From Colletes latitarsis (Eukaryota > Arthropoda > Insecta > Hymenoptera > Colletidae), in contig NC_135137.1 in the NCBI RefSeq assembly GCF_051014445.1, positions 14,013,501-14,077,500 on the forward strand: a stretch of 64,000 nt of DNA. The letters are read 5' to 3'. The translations under genes and the position numbers were made by a program. Positions 36,991 through 52,600 of this stretch are shown piece after piece; position 1 is the stretch's first letter; each line of letters starts with the position of its first letter. The notes under the pieces are model-generated. The model was not told where the DNA came from. It was given only the letters and a program-made list of their open reading frames with translations, and made no database searches.

Positions 36991-38329
36991 CATTTTAGAG
37001 GATAACGCATGTTAGGTCTGGGTTAGGTCTGGGATTTGCCCACTTCAGTCTCATACTTTCGCATTCTTCACATACTTCTTGAACAGATCCTGGGTTTTTT
37101 TTGTGGTTTGGATCACATAGTAATGTCGTACCACACTGATACAGTCGACTAAACCTGGTCTCGATCAATATTGTAGGGGATAACGCATGTTAGGTCAAGG
37201 TTAGGTCTGGGATTTGCACTCATCAGGCTCATACATTCGCATATTTCTCATACTTGATGGCCAGATTCTGGGCTTTTTTTGGTTTGGATCACGTAGTATT
37301 GTGGTACCACACTGAAACAGTCATTTAAACCCGGTTTCGATCAGTATTTTAGAGGATAACGCATGTTAGGTCTAGGTTAGGTCTGGGATTTGCACTCATC
37401 AGGCTCATTCTTTCGCATATTTCTCATACTTGATGGCCAGATTCTGTGCTTTTTTTGGCTTGGATCACGTAGTAATGTGGTACCACACTGAAACAGTGTA
37501 TTAAACCGTGTTTCGACCAATATTTTAGAGGATAACGCCTGTTGGGTATAGGTTAGGTCTGGGATTTGCTCTCATCAGGCTCATACTTTCACATATTTAT
37601 CAATCTTGTTTGCCAGATCCTGGGCTTCCACTGGTTCGGATCACGTAGTAATGTGGTACCACACTGACACAGTCAATTAAACCTGGTTTCGATCAATAGT
37701 TTAGAGGATAACACATGTTAGGTCTAGGTTAGGCCTGGGATTTGCACTCATCAGGCTCATACTTTCGCATATTTCTCATACATGATGGCCAGATTCTGAT
37801 CTTGTTTTTGCTTGGATCACGTAGTAATGGGGTACCACACTGAAACAGTGTATTAAACCGTGTTTCGATCAATATTTTAGGGGATAACGCATGTTAGGTC
37901 TAGGTTAGGTCTGGGATTTGCTCTCATCAGGCTCATACTTTCGCATATTTCTCATACTTGATGGCCAGATTCTGGGCTTTTTCCGGTTTGGATCACGTAG
38001 TAATGTGGTACCACACTGAAACAGTCGACTAAACCTGGTCTCGATCAATATTTCTGAGGATATGGCATGCTAGGTCTACGTTAGGTGTGGGATTTGCTCT
38101 CATCAGGCTCATACTTTCGCATATTTCTCATACTTGATGGCCAGATTCTGGGCTCTTTTTGGCTTAGATCACGTAGTAATGTGGTACTACACTGAAACAG
38201 TCGAATAAACCTGGTTTCGATCAATATTTTAGAGGATAACGCATGTTAGGTCTGGGTTAGGTCTGGGATTTGCCCACTTCAGTCTCATACTTTCGCATTC
38301 TTCACATACTTCTTGAACAGATCGTGGGT

Positions 38330-41300
38330 TTTTTCTGGTTTGGATCACATAGTAATGTCGTACCACACTGAAACAGTCGACTAAACCTGGTCTCGATCAA
38401 TATTTTAGGGGATAACGCATGTTAGGTCTATGTTAGGTCTGGGATTTGCACTCATCAGGCTCATACATTCGCATATTTCTCATACTTGATGGCCAGATTC
38501 TGGGCTTTTCCGGTTTGGATCACGTAGTAATGTGGTATGACACTGAAACAGTCGACTAAACCTGGTCTCGAGTAATATTTCAGAGGATAAGGCATGCTAG
38601 GTCTACGTTAGGTGTGGGATTTGCTCTCATCAGGCTCATACTTTCGCATATTTCTCATACTTGATGGCCAGATTCTGATCTTTTTTTTGCATGGATCACG
38701 TAGTAATGGGGTACCACACCGAAACAGTCAATTAAACCCGGTTTCGATCAATATTTTAGAGGATAACACATGTTAGGTCTAGGTTAGGTCTGGGATTTGC
38801 ACTCATCAGGCTCATACTTTCGCATATTTCTCACACATGATGGCCAGATTCTGATCTTGTTTTTGCTTGGATCACGTAGTAATGGGGTACCACACTGAAA
38901 CAGTCGACTAAACCTGGTTTCGATCAATATCTTCGAGGATAACGCATGTTCGGTCTAGGTTAGGTCTGGGATTTGCTCCCATCAGGCTCATACTTTCGCA
39001 TATTTCTCATACTTGGTGGCCAGATTCTGGGCTTTTTTTGGCTTGCATCACGTAGTAATGTAGCACCACACTGACACAGTCAATTAAACCTGGTTTCGAT
39101 CAATATTTTAGAGGATAACGCATGTTAGGTCTAGTTTAGGTCTGAGATTTGCTCTCATCAGGCTCATACTTTCACATATTTCTCATACTGGACGGCCAGA
39201 TTCTGTGCTTTTTTTGGTTTGGACGACGTAGTAATGCGGTACCACATTGAAACAGTCGACTAAACCTGGTCTCGATCAATATTTCTGAGGATACGGCATG
39301 CTAGGTCTACGTTAGGTGTGGGATTTGCTCTCATCAGGCTCATACTTTCGCATATTTCTCATACATGATGGCCAGATTCTGATCTTTTTTTTGCTTGGAT
39401 CACGTAGTAATGGGGTAGCACACCGAAACAGTCTATTAAACCTGGTTTCGATCAATATCTTCGAGGATAACGCATGTTCGGTCTAGGTTAGGTCTGGGAT
39501 TTGCTCTCATCAGGCTCATACTTTCGCATATTTCTCATACTTGATGGCCAGATTCTGGGCTTTTTTTGGCTTGCATCACGTAGTAATGTGGCACCACACT
39601 GACACAGTCAATTAAACCTGGTTTCGATCAATATTTTAGAGGATAGCGCATGTTAGGTCTAGTTTAGGTCTGAGATTTGCTCTCATCAGGCTCATACTTT
39701 CGCATATTTCTCATACTGGATGGCCAGATTCTGTGCTTTTTTTGGTTTGGACGACGTAGTAATGCGGTACCACATTGAAACAGTCCATTAAACCTGGTTT
39801 CGATCGACATTTTAGAGGATAACGCATGTTAGGTCTGGGTTAGGTCTGGGATTTGCCCACTTCAGTCTCATACTTTCGCATTCTTCACATACTTCTTGAA
39901 CAGATCCTGGGTTTTTTTTGTGGTTTGGATCACATAGTAATGTCGTACCACACTGATACAGTCGACTAAACCTGGTCTCGATCAATATTGTAGGGGATAA
40001 CGCATGTTAGGTCAAGGTTAGGTCTGGGATTTGCACTCATCAGGCTCATACATTCGCATATTTCTCATACTTGATGGCCAGATTCTGGGCTTTTTTTGGT
40101 TTGGATCACGTAGTATTGTGGTACCACACTGAAACAGTCATTTAAACCCGGTTTCGATCAGTATTTTAGAGGATAACGCATGTTAGGTCTAGGTTAGGTC
40201 TGGGATTTGCACTCATCAGGCTCATTCTTTCGCATATTTCTCATACTTGATGGCCAGATTCTGTGCTTTTTTTGGCTTGGATCACGTAGTAATGTGCTAC
40301 CACATTGAAACCGTCCATTAAACCTGGTTTCAATCAATATCTTAGAGGTTATCGCATGTTATATCTAGGTTAGGTCTGGGATTTCCTCTCATCTGGCTCA
40401 TACTTTCGCATATTTCTCATACTTGTTGGCCAGATCCTGGGCTTTTTCTGGTTTGTATCACGTAGTAATGTGGTACCACACCGAAACAGTCAATTAAACC
40501 CGGTTTCGATCAATATTTTAGAGGATAACACATGTTAGGTCTAGGTTAGGTCTGGGACTTGCACTCATCAGGCTCATACTTTCGCATATTTCTCATACAT
40601 GATGGCCAGATTCTGATCTTGTTTTTGCTTGGATCACGTAGTAATGGGGTACCACACTGAAACAGTCTATTAAACCTGGTTTCGATCAATATCTTCGAGG
40701 ATAACGCATGTTAGGTCTAGGTTAGGTCTGGGATTTGCTCTCATCAGGCTCATACTTTCGCATATTTCTCATACTTGATGGCCAGATTCTGGGCTTTTCC
40801 CCGTTTGGATCACATAGTAATGTGGTACCACACTGAAACTGTCGATTAAACCTGGTTTCGATCAATATGTTAGAGGATAACTCATGTTAGGTCTGGGTTA
40901 GGTCTAGGACTTGCCCACATCAGGCTCATACTTTCGCATATTTCTCATACTTGATGGCCAGATTCTGGGCTTTTCCCCGTTTGGATCACATAGTAATGTG
41001 GTACCACACTCAAAGAGTCGACTAAACCTGGTGTCGATCAATATTTTAGGGGATAACGCATGTTAGGTCTAGGTTAGGTCTGGGATTTGCTCTCATCAGG
41101 CTCATACTTTCGCATATTTCTCATACTTGATGGCCAGATTCTGGGCTTTTTCCGGTTTGGATCACGTAGTAATGTGGTACCACACTGAAACAGTCGACTA
41201 AACCTGGTCTCGATCAATATTTCTGAGGATACGGCATGCTAGGTCTACGTTAGGTGTGGGATTTGCTCTCATCAGGCTCATACTTTCGCATATTTCTCAT

Positions 41301-41345
41301 ACTGGATGGCCAGATTCTGTGCTTTTTTTGGTTTGGACGACGTAG
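38330..41345 (+). repeat. Large higher-order copy C
   Basis: It matches copy B at +4403 (25 monomers) until about 41345. There it switches in mid-monomer to sequence like 31.2-32.3 kb (GGTTTGGTTCACG at 31471 and 41682, 58 monomers apart). By about 42.5 kb it again parallels 38.1 kb at +4401. It is a chimera of earlier copies. Confidence 0.85.
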
Positions 41346-44159
41346 TAATGCGGTACCACACTGAAACAGTGTATTAAACCGTGTTTCGACCAATATTTTA
41401 GAGGATAACACATGTTAGGTCTACGTTAGGTCTGGGATTTGCACTCATCAGGCTCATTCTTTCGCATATTTCACATACTTGATGGCCAGATTCTGGGCTT
41501 TTTTTGGCTTGGATCACGTAGTAATGTGCTACCACATTGAAACAGTCCATTAAACCTGGTTTCAATCAATATCTTAGAGGTTATCGCATGTTATATCTAG
41601 GTTAGGTCTGGGATTTCCTCTCATCAGGCTCATACTTTCGCATATTTCTCATACTTGTTGGTCAGATCCTGGGCTTTTTCTGGTTTGGTTCACGTAGTAA
41701 TGTGGTACCACACCGAAACAGTCAATTAAACCCGGTTTCGATCAATATTTTAGAGGATAACACATGTTAGGTCTAGGTTAGGTCTGGGATTTGCACTCAT
41801 CAGGCTCATACTTTCGCATATTTCTCATACTTGATGGCCAGATTCTGGGCTTTTTTTGGCTTGGATCACGTAGTAATGTGGTACCACACTGAAACAGTGT
41901 ATTAAACCGTGTTTCGACCAATATTTTAGAGGATAACGCCTGTTGGGTATAGGTTAGGTCTGGGATTTGCTCTCATCAGGCTCATACTTTCACATATTTA
42001 TCAATCTTGTTTGCCAGATCCTGGGCTTCCACTGGTTCGGATCACGTAGTAATGTGGTACCACACTGACACAGTCAATTAAACCTGGTTTCGATCAATAT
42101 TTTAGAGGATAACACATGTTAGGTCTAGGTTAGGCCTGGGATTTGCACTCATCAGGCTCATACTTTCGCATATTTCTCATACTTGATGGCCAGATTCTGG
42201 GCTTTTTTTGGCTTGGATCACGTAGTAATGTGGTACCACACTGAAACAGTGTATTAAACCGTGTTTCGATCAATATTTTAGGGGATAACGCATGTTAGGT
42301 CTAGGTTAGGTCTGGGATTTGCTCTCATCAGGCTCATACTTTCGCATATTTCTCATACTTGATGGCCAGATTCTGGGCTTTTTCCGGTTTGGATCACGTA
42401 GTAATGTGGTACCACACTGAAACAGTCGACTAAACCTGGTCTCGATCAATATTTCTGAGGATATGGCATGCTAGGTCTACGTTAGGTGTGGGATTTGCTC
42501 TCATCAGGCTCATACTTTCGCATATTTCTCATACTTGATGGCCAGATTCTGGGCTCTTTTTGGCTTAGATCACGTAGTAATGTGGTACTACACTGAAACA
42601 GTCGAATAAACCTGGTTTCGATCAATATTTTAGAGGATAACGCATGTTAGGTCTGGGTTAGGTCTGGGATTTGCCCACTTCAGTCTCATACTTTCGCATT
42701 CTTCACATACTTCTTGAACAGATCGTGGGTTTTTTCTGGTTTGGATCACATAGTAATGTCGTACCACACTGAAACAGTCGACTAAACCTGGTCTCGATCA
42801 ATATTTTAGGGGATAACGCATGTTAGGTCTAGGTTAGGTCTGGGATTTGCACTCATCAGGCTCATACATTCGCATATTTCTCATACTTGATGGCCAGATT
42901 CTGGGCTTTTTTTGGCTTGGATCACGTAGTAATGTGGTATCACACTGAAACAGTCAATTAAACCTGGTTTCGATCAATATTTTAGAGGATAACTCATGTT
43001 AGGTCTGGTTTAGGTGTAGGATTTGCCCTCATAAGGCTCATACTTTCGCATATTTCTCATACTTGATGGCCAGATTCTGGGGTTTTCCGGTTTGGATCAC
43101 GTAGTAATGTGGTACCACACTGAAACAGTCGACTAAACCTGGTGTCGATCAATATTTTAGGGGATAACGCATGTTAGGTCTAGGTTAGGTCTGGGATTTG
43201 CTCTCATCAGGCTCATACTTTCGCATATTTCTCATACTTGATGGCCAGATTCTGATCTTTTTTTTGCTTGGATCACGTAGTAATGGGGTACCACACTGAA
43301 ACAGTCTATTAAACCTGGTTTCGATCAATATTTTGGGGATAACGCATATTAGGTCTAGGTTAGGTCTGGGATTTGCTCTCATCAGGCTCATACTTTCGCA
43401 TATTTCTCATACTTGATGGCCAGATTCTGGGCTTTTTTTGGCTTGTATCACGTAGTAATGTGGCACCACACTGACACAGTCAATTAAACCTGGTTTCGAT
43501 CAGTATTTTACAGGATAACACATGTTAGATCTAGGTTAGGTCTGAGATTTGCTCTCATCAGGCTCATACATTCGCATATTTGTCATACTTGATAGCCAGA
43601 TTCTGAGCTTTTTTTGGTTTGGACGACGTAGTAATGCGGTACCACATTGAAACAGTCCATTAAACCTGGTTTCGACCGATATTTTAGAGGATAACGCATG
43701 TTAGGTCTAGGTTAGGTCTGGGATTCCCTCTCATTAGGCTCATACCGTCGCATATTTCTCATACTTGATGGCCAGATTCTGGGCTTTTTCCGGTTTGGAT
43801 CACGTAGTAATGTGGTACCACACTGAAACAGTCGACTAAACCTGGTCTCGATCAATATTTCTGAGGATACGGCATGCTAGGTCTACGTTAGGTGTGGGAT
43901 TTGCTCCCATCAGGCTCATACTTTCGCATATTTCTCATACTTGATGGCCAGATTCTGGGCTATTTTTGGTTTGCATCACGTAGTAATGCGGTACCACATT
44001 GAACCAGTCCATTAAACCTGGTTTCAATCAATATCTTCGAGGATAACGTATGTTAGGTCTAGGTTAGGTCTGGGATTTGCTCTCATCAGGCTCATACTTT
44101 CGCATATTTCTCATACTTGATGGCCAGATTCTGGGCTTTTTTTGGCTTAGATCACGTAG

Positions 44160-47100
44160 TAATGTGGTACCACACCGAAACAGACGATTAAACCTGGTTC
44201 CGATCAATATTTTAGAGGATAACGCATGTTAGGTCTGGGTTAGGTCTGGGATTTGCCCACTTCAGTCTCATACTTTCGCATTCTTCATATACTTCTTGAA
44301 CAGATCCTGGGTTTTTTCTGGTTTGGATCACATAGTAATGTCGTACCACACTGAAACAGTCGACTAAACCTGGTCTCGATCAATATTTTAGGGGATAACG
44401 CATGTTAGGTCTAGTTTAGGTCTAAGATTTGCACTCATCAGGCTCATGCATTCGCAAATATTTCTCATACTTGATGGCCAGATTCTGGGCTTTTTTTGGC
44501 TTGGATCACGTAGTAATGTGGTACCACACTGAAACAGTCTATTAAACCGTGTTTCGACCAATATTTTAGAGGATAACGCATGCTAGGTCTACGTTATGTG
44601 TGGGATTTGCTCACATCAGGCTCATACTTTCGCATATTTCTCATACTTGATGGCCAGATTCTGGGCTTTTTTTGGCTTGGATCACGTAGTAATGTGGCAC
44701 CGCACTGACACAGTCAATTAAACCTGGTTTCGATCAATATTTTAGAGGATAACGCATGTTAGGTCTAGGTTAGGTCTGAGATTTGCTCTCATCAGGCTCA
44801 TACTTTCGCATATTTCTCATACTTGATGGCCAGATTCTGGGCTTTTTCCGGGTTGGATCACGTAGTATTGTGGCACCACAGTGAAACAGTCGACTAAACC
44901 TGGTCTCGATCAATATTTTAGGGGATAACGCATGTTAGGTCTAGGTTAGGTCTGGGATTTGCTCTCATCAGGCTCATACTTTCGCATATTTCTCATACTT
45001 GATGGCCAGATTCTGGGCTTTTTTTGGCTTGGATCACGTAGTAATGTGGCACCACACTGACACAGTCAATTAGACCTGGTTTCGATCAATATTTTAGGGG
45101 ATAACGCATGTTAGGTCTAGTTTAGGTCTGGGATTTGCACTCATCAGGCTCATGCATTCGCATATTTCTCATACTTGATGGCCAGATTCTGGGCTTTTTC
45201 CGGTTTGGATCACGTAGTAATGTGGTTCCACATTGAAACAGTCCATTAAACCTGGTTTCGAACGATAGTTTAGAGGATAACACATGTTAGGTCTAGGTTA
45301 GGTCTGGGATTCGCTCTCATCACGCTCATACCATCACATATTTCTCATACTTGTTGGCCAGATCCTGGGTCTTTTCTGGTATGGATCACGTAGTAATGTG
45401 GTACCACACTGAAGCAGTCGACTAAACCTGGTCTCGATCAAGATTTTAGAGGATAACGCATGTTAGGTCTAGGTTAGGTCTGGGATTTTCTCTCATCAGG
45501 CTCATACTTTCGCATATTTCTCATACTGGATGGCCAGGTTCTGGGCTTTTTTTGGCTTGGATCACGTAGTAATGTGGCACCACATTGAAACAGTGCATTA
45601 AACCTGGTTTCAATCAATATTTTAGAGGATAACGCATGTTAGGTCTAGGTTAGGTCTGAGATTTGCTCTCGTCAGGCTAATACTTTCGCATATATCTGAT
45701 ACTTGATGGCCAGATTCTGGGCTTTTTCCTGTTTGGATCACATAGTAATGTCGTACCACACTGAAACAGTCGACTACACCTGGTCTCGATCAATATTTTA
45801 GGGGATAACGCATGTTAGGTCTAGGTTAGGTCTGAGATTAGCACTCATCAGGCTAATACTTTCGCATATATCTGATACTTGATGGCCAAATTCTGGGCTT
45901 TTTCCGGTTTGGATCACCTAGTAATGTGGTACCACACTGAAACAGTCGACTAAACCTGGTCTCGATCAATATTTTAGGGGATAGCGCATGTTAGGTCTAG
46001 GTTAGGTCTGGGATTTGCTCTCATCAGGCTCATACTTTCGCATATTTCTCACACTTGATGGCCAGATTCTGGGCTTTTCCGGCTTGGATCACGTAGTAAT
46101 GTGGTATGACACTGAAACAGTCGATTAAACCTGGTCTCGATCAATATTTCAGAGGATAAGGCATGCTATGTCTACGTTAGGTGTGGGATTTGCTCTCATC
46201 AGGCTCATACTTTCGCATATTTCTCATACTTGATGGCCAGATTCCGGGCTATTTTTGGCATGCATCACGTAGTAATGCGGTACCACATTGAAACAGTCCA
46301 TTAAACCTGGTTTCAATCAATATCTTCGAGGATAACGCATGTTAGGTCTAGGTTAGGTCTGGGATTTGCTCGCATCAGGTTCATACTTTCGCATGTTTAT
46401 CATACTTGATGGCCAGATTCTGGGCTTTTCAGGTTTGGATCACGTAGTAGTGTGGTATGACACTGAAACAGTCGATTAAACCTGGTTTCGATCAATATGT
46501 TAGAGGATAACTCATGTTAGGTCTGGGTTAGGTCTAGGACTTGCCCACATCTGGCTCATACTTTCGTATATTTCTCATACTTGATGGCCAGATTCTGGGC
46601 TTTTCCCCGTTTGGATCACATAGTAATGTGGTACCACACTGAAACAGTCGACTAAACCTGGTGTCGATCAATATTTTAGGGGATAACGCATGTTAGGTAT
46701 AGGTTAGGTCTGGGATTTGCTCTCGTCAGGCTCATACTTTCGCATATTTGTCAATCTTGTTGGCCAGATCCTGGGCTTCCACTGGTTTGGATCATGTAGT
46801 AATGTGGTACAACACTGAAACAATCGACTAAACCTGGTTTCGATCAATATGTTAGAGGATAACTCATGTTAGGTCAGGGTTAGGTCTAGGACTTGCCCAC
46901 ATCAGGCTCATACTTTCGCATATTTCTCATACTTGATGGCCAGATTCTGGGCTTTTCCCCGTTTGGATCACATAGTAATGTGGTACCACACTGAAACAGT
47001 CGACTAAACCTGGTGTCGATCAATATTTTAGGGGATAACGCATGTTAGGTCTAGGTTAGGTCTGGGATTTGCTCTCATCAGGCTCATACTTTCGCATATT

Positions 47101-49610
47101 TATCATACTTGATGGCCAGATTCTGGGCTTTCTTTGGCTTGGATCACGTAGCAACGTGGTACCACACTGAAACTGTCTATCACACCTGGTTTCGATCAAT
47201 ATTTTAGAGGATATCGCATGTTAGGTCTAGGTTAGGTCTGAGATTTGCTCTCATCAGGCTAATACTTTCGCATATATCTGCTACTTGATGGCCAGATTCT
47301 GTGCTTTTTTTGGTTTGGACGACGTAGTAATGCGGTACCACATTGAAACAGTCCATTAAACCTGGTTTCGATCGATTTTTTAGAGGATAACGCATGTTAG
47401 GTCTAGGTTAGGTCTGGGATTCGCTCTCATCAGGCTCATACTTTCGCATATTTCTCATACTTGATGGCCAAATTCTGGGCTTTTTCCGGTATGGATCACG
47501 TAGTAATGTGTTACCACACTGAAACAGTCGACTAAACCTGGTCTCGATCAGTATTTCAGAGGATAACGCATGTTAGGTCTGGGTTAGGTCTGGGATTTGC
47601 ACTCATCAGGCTCATACTTTCGCATATTTCTCATACTTGATGGCCAGATTCTGATCTTTTTTTTGCTTGAATCACGTAGTAATGGGGTACCACACTGAAA
47701 CAGTCTATTAAACCTGTTTTCGATCAATATCTTCGAGGATAACGCATGTTAGGTGTCGGTTACGTCTGGGATTTGCTCTCATCAGGCTCATACTTTCGCA
47801 TATTTCTCATACTTGTTGGCCAGATCCTGGGCTTTTTCTGGTTTGGATCACGTAGTAATGTGGTACCACACTGAAACAGTCGACTAAACCTGGTCACGAT
47901 CAATATCTTCGAGGATAACGCATGTTAGGAGTCGGTTACGTCTGGGATTTGCTCTCATCAGGCTCATACTTTCGCATATTTCTCATACTTGTTGGCCAGA
48001 TCCTGGGCTTTTTTGGCTTGGATCACGTAGTAATGTGGTATCACACTGAAACAGTCAATTAAACCTGGTTTCGATCAATATTTTAGAGGATAACTCATGT
48101 TAGGTCTGGTTTAGGTGTAGGATTTACCCTCATAAGGCTCATACTTTCGCATATTTCTCATACTTGATGGCCAGATTCTGGGCTTTTCCGGTTTGGATCA
48201 CGTAGTAATGTGGTACCACACTGAAACAGTCGACTAAACCTGGTCTCGATCAATATTTCTGAGGATACGGCATGCTAGGTTTACGTTAGGTGTGGGATTT
48301 GCTCCCATCAGGCTCATACTTTCGCATATTTCTCATACTTGATGGCCAGATTCTGGGCTATTTTTGGTTTGCATCACGTAGTAATGCGGTACCACATTGA
48401 AACAGTCCATTAAACCTGGTTTCAATCAATATCTTCGAGGATAACGTATGTTAGGTCTAGGTTAGGTCTGGGATTTGCTCTCATCAGGCTCATACTTTCG
48501 CATATTTCTCATACTTGATGGCCAGATTCTGGGCTTTTTTTGGCTTGGATCACGTAGTAATGTGGTACCACACTGAAACAGTGTATTAAACCGTGTTTCG
48601 AACAATATTTTAGAGGATAACGCATGCTAGGTCTACGTTAGGTGTGTGATTTGCTCTCATCAGGCTCATACTTTCGCATATTTCTCATACTTGATGGCCA
48701 GATTCTGGGCTATTTTTGGTTTGCATCACGTAGTAATGCGGTACCACATTGAAACAGTCCATTAAACCTGGTTTCAATCAATATCTTCGAGGATAACGTA
48801 TGTTAGGTCTAGGTTAGGTCTGGGATTTGCTCTCATCAGGCTCATACTTTCGCATATTTCTCATACTTGTTGGCCAGATCCTGGGCTTTTTTGGCTTGGA
48901 TCACGTAGTAATGTGGTATCACACTGAAACAGTCAATTAAACCTGGTTTCGATCAATATGTTAGAGGATAAGTCATGTTAGGTCTGGGTTAGGTCTAGGA
49001 CTTGCTCTCATCAGGGTCATACTTTCGCATATTTCTCATACTTGATGGCCAGATTCTGGGCTTTTTCCGGTTTGGATCACGTAGTAATGTGGTTCCACGC
49101 TGAAACAGTCGACTAAACCTGGTCTCGATCAATATTTCAGAGGATACGGCATGCTAGGTCTACGTTAGGTGTGGGATTTGCTCTCATCAGGCTCATACTT
49201 TCGCATATTTCTCATACTTGATGGCCAGATTCTGGGCTTTTTTTGGCTTGGATCACGTAGTAATGTGGTACCACACTGAAACAGTCGACTAAACCTGGTC
49301 ACGATCAATATCTTCGAGGATAACGCATGTTAGGAGTCGGTTACGTCTGGGATTTGCTCTCATCAGGCTCATACTTTCGCATATTTCTCATACTTGTTGG
49401 CCAGATCCTGGGCTTTTTTTGGCTTGGATCACGTAGTAATGTGGTATCACACTGAAACAGTCAATTAAACCTGGTTTCGATCAATATTTTAAAGGATAAC
49501 TCATGTTAGGTCTGGTTTAGGTGTAGGATTTACCCTCATAAGGCTCATACTTTCGCATATTTCTCATACTTGATGGCCAGATTCTGAGCTTTTCTGGTAT
49601 GGATCACGTA
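44160..49610 (+). repeat. Large higher-order copy D (31 monomers)
   Basis: Landmarks TTCGCAAATA (44451), CGGGTTGG (44849), TGGGATTTTC (45481) and ATATCGCATG (47211) recur in copy E at 49903, 50301, 50932 and 52136. The offset is 5451 for the first three and 4925 for the last, so E lacks three monomers that D has between them. Confidence 0.88.
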
Positions 49611-52600
49611 GTAATGTGGTACCACACCGAAACAGTCGATTAAACCTGGTTCCGATCAATATTTTAGAGGATAACGCATGTTAGGTCTGGGTTAGGTCTG
49701 GGATTTGCCCACTTCAGTCTCATACTTTCGCATTCTTCATATACTTCTTGAACAGATCCTGGGTTTTTTCTGGTTTGGATCACATAGTAATGTCGTACCA
49801 CACTGAAACAGTCGACTAAACCTGGTCTCGATCAATATTTTAGGGGATAACGCATGTTAGGTCTAGTTTAGGTCTAAGATTTGCACTCATCAGGCTCATG
49901 CATTCGCAAATATTTCTCATACTTGATGGCCAGATTCTGGGCTTTTTTTGGCTTGGATCACGTAGTAATGTGGTACCACACTGAAACAGTCTATTAAACC
50001 GTGTTTCGACCAATATTTTAGAGGATAACGCATGCTAGGTCTACGTTATGTGTGGGATTTGCTCTCATCAGGCTCATACTTTCGCATATTTCCCATACTT
50101 GATGGCCAGATTCTGGGCTTTTTTTGGCTTGGATCACGTAGTAATGTGGCACCGCACTGACACAGTCAATTAAACCTGGTTTCGATCAATATTTTAGAGG
50201 ATAACGCATGTTAGGTCTGGGTTAGGTCTGAGATTTGCTCTCATCAGGCTCATACTTTCGCATATTTCTCATACTTGATGGCCAGATTCTGGGCTTTTTC
50301 CGGGTTGGATCACGTAGTATTGTGGCACCACACTGAAACAGTCGACTAAACCTGGTCTCGATCAATATTTTAGGGGATAACGCATGTTAGGTCTAGGTTA
50401 GGTCTGGGATTTGCTCTCATCAGGCTCATACTTTCGCATATTTCTCATACTTGATGGCCAGATTCTGGGCTTTTGTTGGCTTGGATCACGTAGTAATGTG
50501 GCACCACACTGACACAGTCAATTAGACCTGGTTTCGATCAATATTTTAGGGGATAACGCATGTTAGGTCTAGTTTAGGTCTGGGATTTGCTCTCATCAGG
50601 CTCATACTTTCGCATATTTCTCATACTTGATGGCCAGATTCTGGGCTTTTGTTGGCTTGGATCACGTAGTAATGTGGCACCACACTGACACAGTCAATTA
50701 GACCTGGTTTCGATCAATATTTTAGGGGATAACACATGTTAGGTCTAGGTTAGGTCTGGGATTCGCTCTCATCACGCTCATACCATCACATATTTCTCAT
50801 ACTTGTTGGCCAGATCCTGGGTCTTTTCTGGTATGGATCACGTAGTAATGTGGTACCACACTGAAGCAGTCGACTAAACCTGGTCTCGATCAAGATTTTA
50901 GAGGATAACGCATGTTAGGTCTAGGTTAGGTCTGGGATTTTCTCTCATCAGGCTCATACTTTCGCATATTTCTCATACTTGATGGCCAGGTTCTGGGCTT
51001 TTTTTTGGCTTGGATCACGTAGTAATGTGGCACCACATTGAAACAGTGCATTAAACCTGGTTTCAATCAATATTTTAGAGGATAACGCATGTTAGGTCTA
51101 GGTTAGGTCTGAGATTTGCTCTCATCAGGCTAATACTTTCGCATATATCTGATACTTGATGGCCAGATTCTGGGCTTTTTCCTGTTTGGATCACATAGTA
51201 ATGTCGTACCACACTGAAACAGTCGACTACACCTGGTCTCGATCAATATTTTAGGGGATAACGCATGTTAGGTCTAGGTTAGGTCTGAGATTAGCACTCA
51301 TCAGGCTAATACTTTCGCATATATCTGATACTTGATGGTCAGATTCTGGGCTTTTTCCGGTTTGGATCACCTAGTAATGTGGTACCACACTGAAACAGTC
51401 GACTAAACCTGGTCTCGATCAATATTTTAGGGGATAGCGCATGTTAGGTCTAGGTTAGGTCTGGGATTTGCTCTCATCAGGCTCATACTTTCGCATATTT
51501 CTCACACTTGATGGCCAGATTCTGGGCTTTTCCGGCTTGGATCACGTAGTAATGTGGTATGACACTGAAACAGTCGATTAAACCTGGTCTCGATCAATAT
51601 TTCAGAGGATAAGGCATGCTATGTCTACGTTAGGTGTGGGATTTGCTCTCATCAGGCTCATACTTTCGCATATTTCTCATACTTGATGGCCAGATTCTGG
51701 GCTATTTTTGGCTTGCATCACGTAGTAATGCGGTACCACATTGAAACAGTCCATTAAACCTGGTTTCAATCAATATCTTCGAGGATAACGCATGTTAGGT
51801 CTAGGTTAGGTCTGGGATTTGCTCTCATCAGGTTCATACTTTCGCATGTTTATCATACTTGATGGCCAGATTCTGGGCTTTTCAGGTTTGGATCATGTAG
51901 TAATGTGGTACAACACTGAAACAATCGACTAAACCTAGTTTCGATCAATATGTTAGAGGATAACTCATGTTAGGTCTGGGTTAGGTCTAGGACTTGCCCA
52001 GATCAGGCTCATACTTTCGCATATTTATCATACTTGATGGCCAGATTCTGGGCTTTCTTTGGCTTGGATCACGTAGCAACGTGGTACCACACTGAAACTG
52101 TCTATCACTCCTGGTTTCGATCAATATTTTAGAGGATATCGCATGTTAGGTCTAGGTTAGGTCTGAGATTTGCTCTCATCAGGCTAATACTTTCGCATAT
52201 ATCTGCTACTTGATGTCCAGATTCTGTGTTTTTTTGGTTTGGACGACGTAGTAATGCGGTACCACATTGAAACAGTCCATTAAACCTGGTTTCGATCGAT
52301 TTTTTAGAGGATAACGCATGCTAGGTCTACGTTAGGTGTGGGATTTGCTATCATCAGGCTCATACTTTCGCATATTTCTCATACTTGATGGCCAGATTCT
52401 GGGCTTTTTCCGGTATGGATCACGTAGTAATGTGATACCACACTGAAACAGTCGACTAAACCTGGTCTCGATCAGTATTTCAGAGGATAACGCATGTTAG
52501 GTCTGGGTTAGGTCTGGGATTTGCACTCATCAGGCTCATACTTTCGCATATTTCTCATACTTGATGGCCAGATTCTGATCTTTTTTTTGCTTGAATCACG

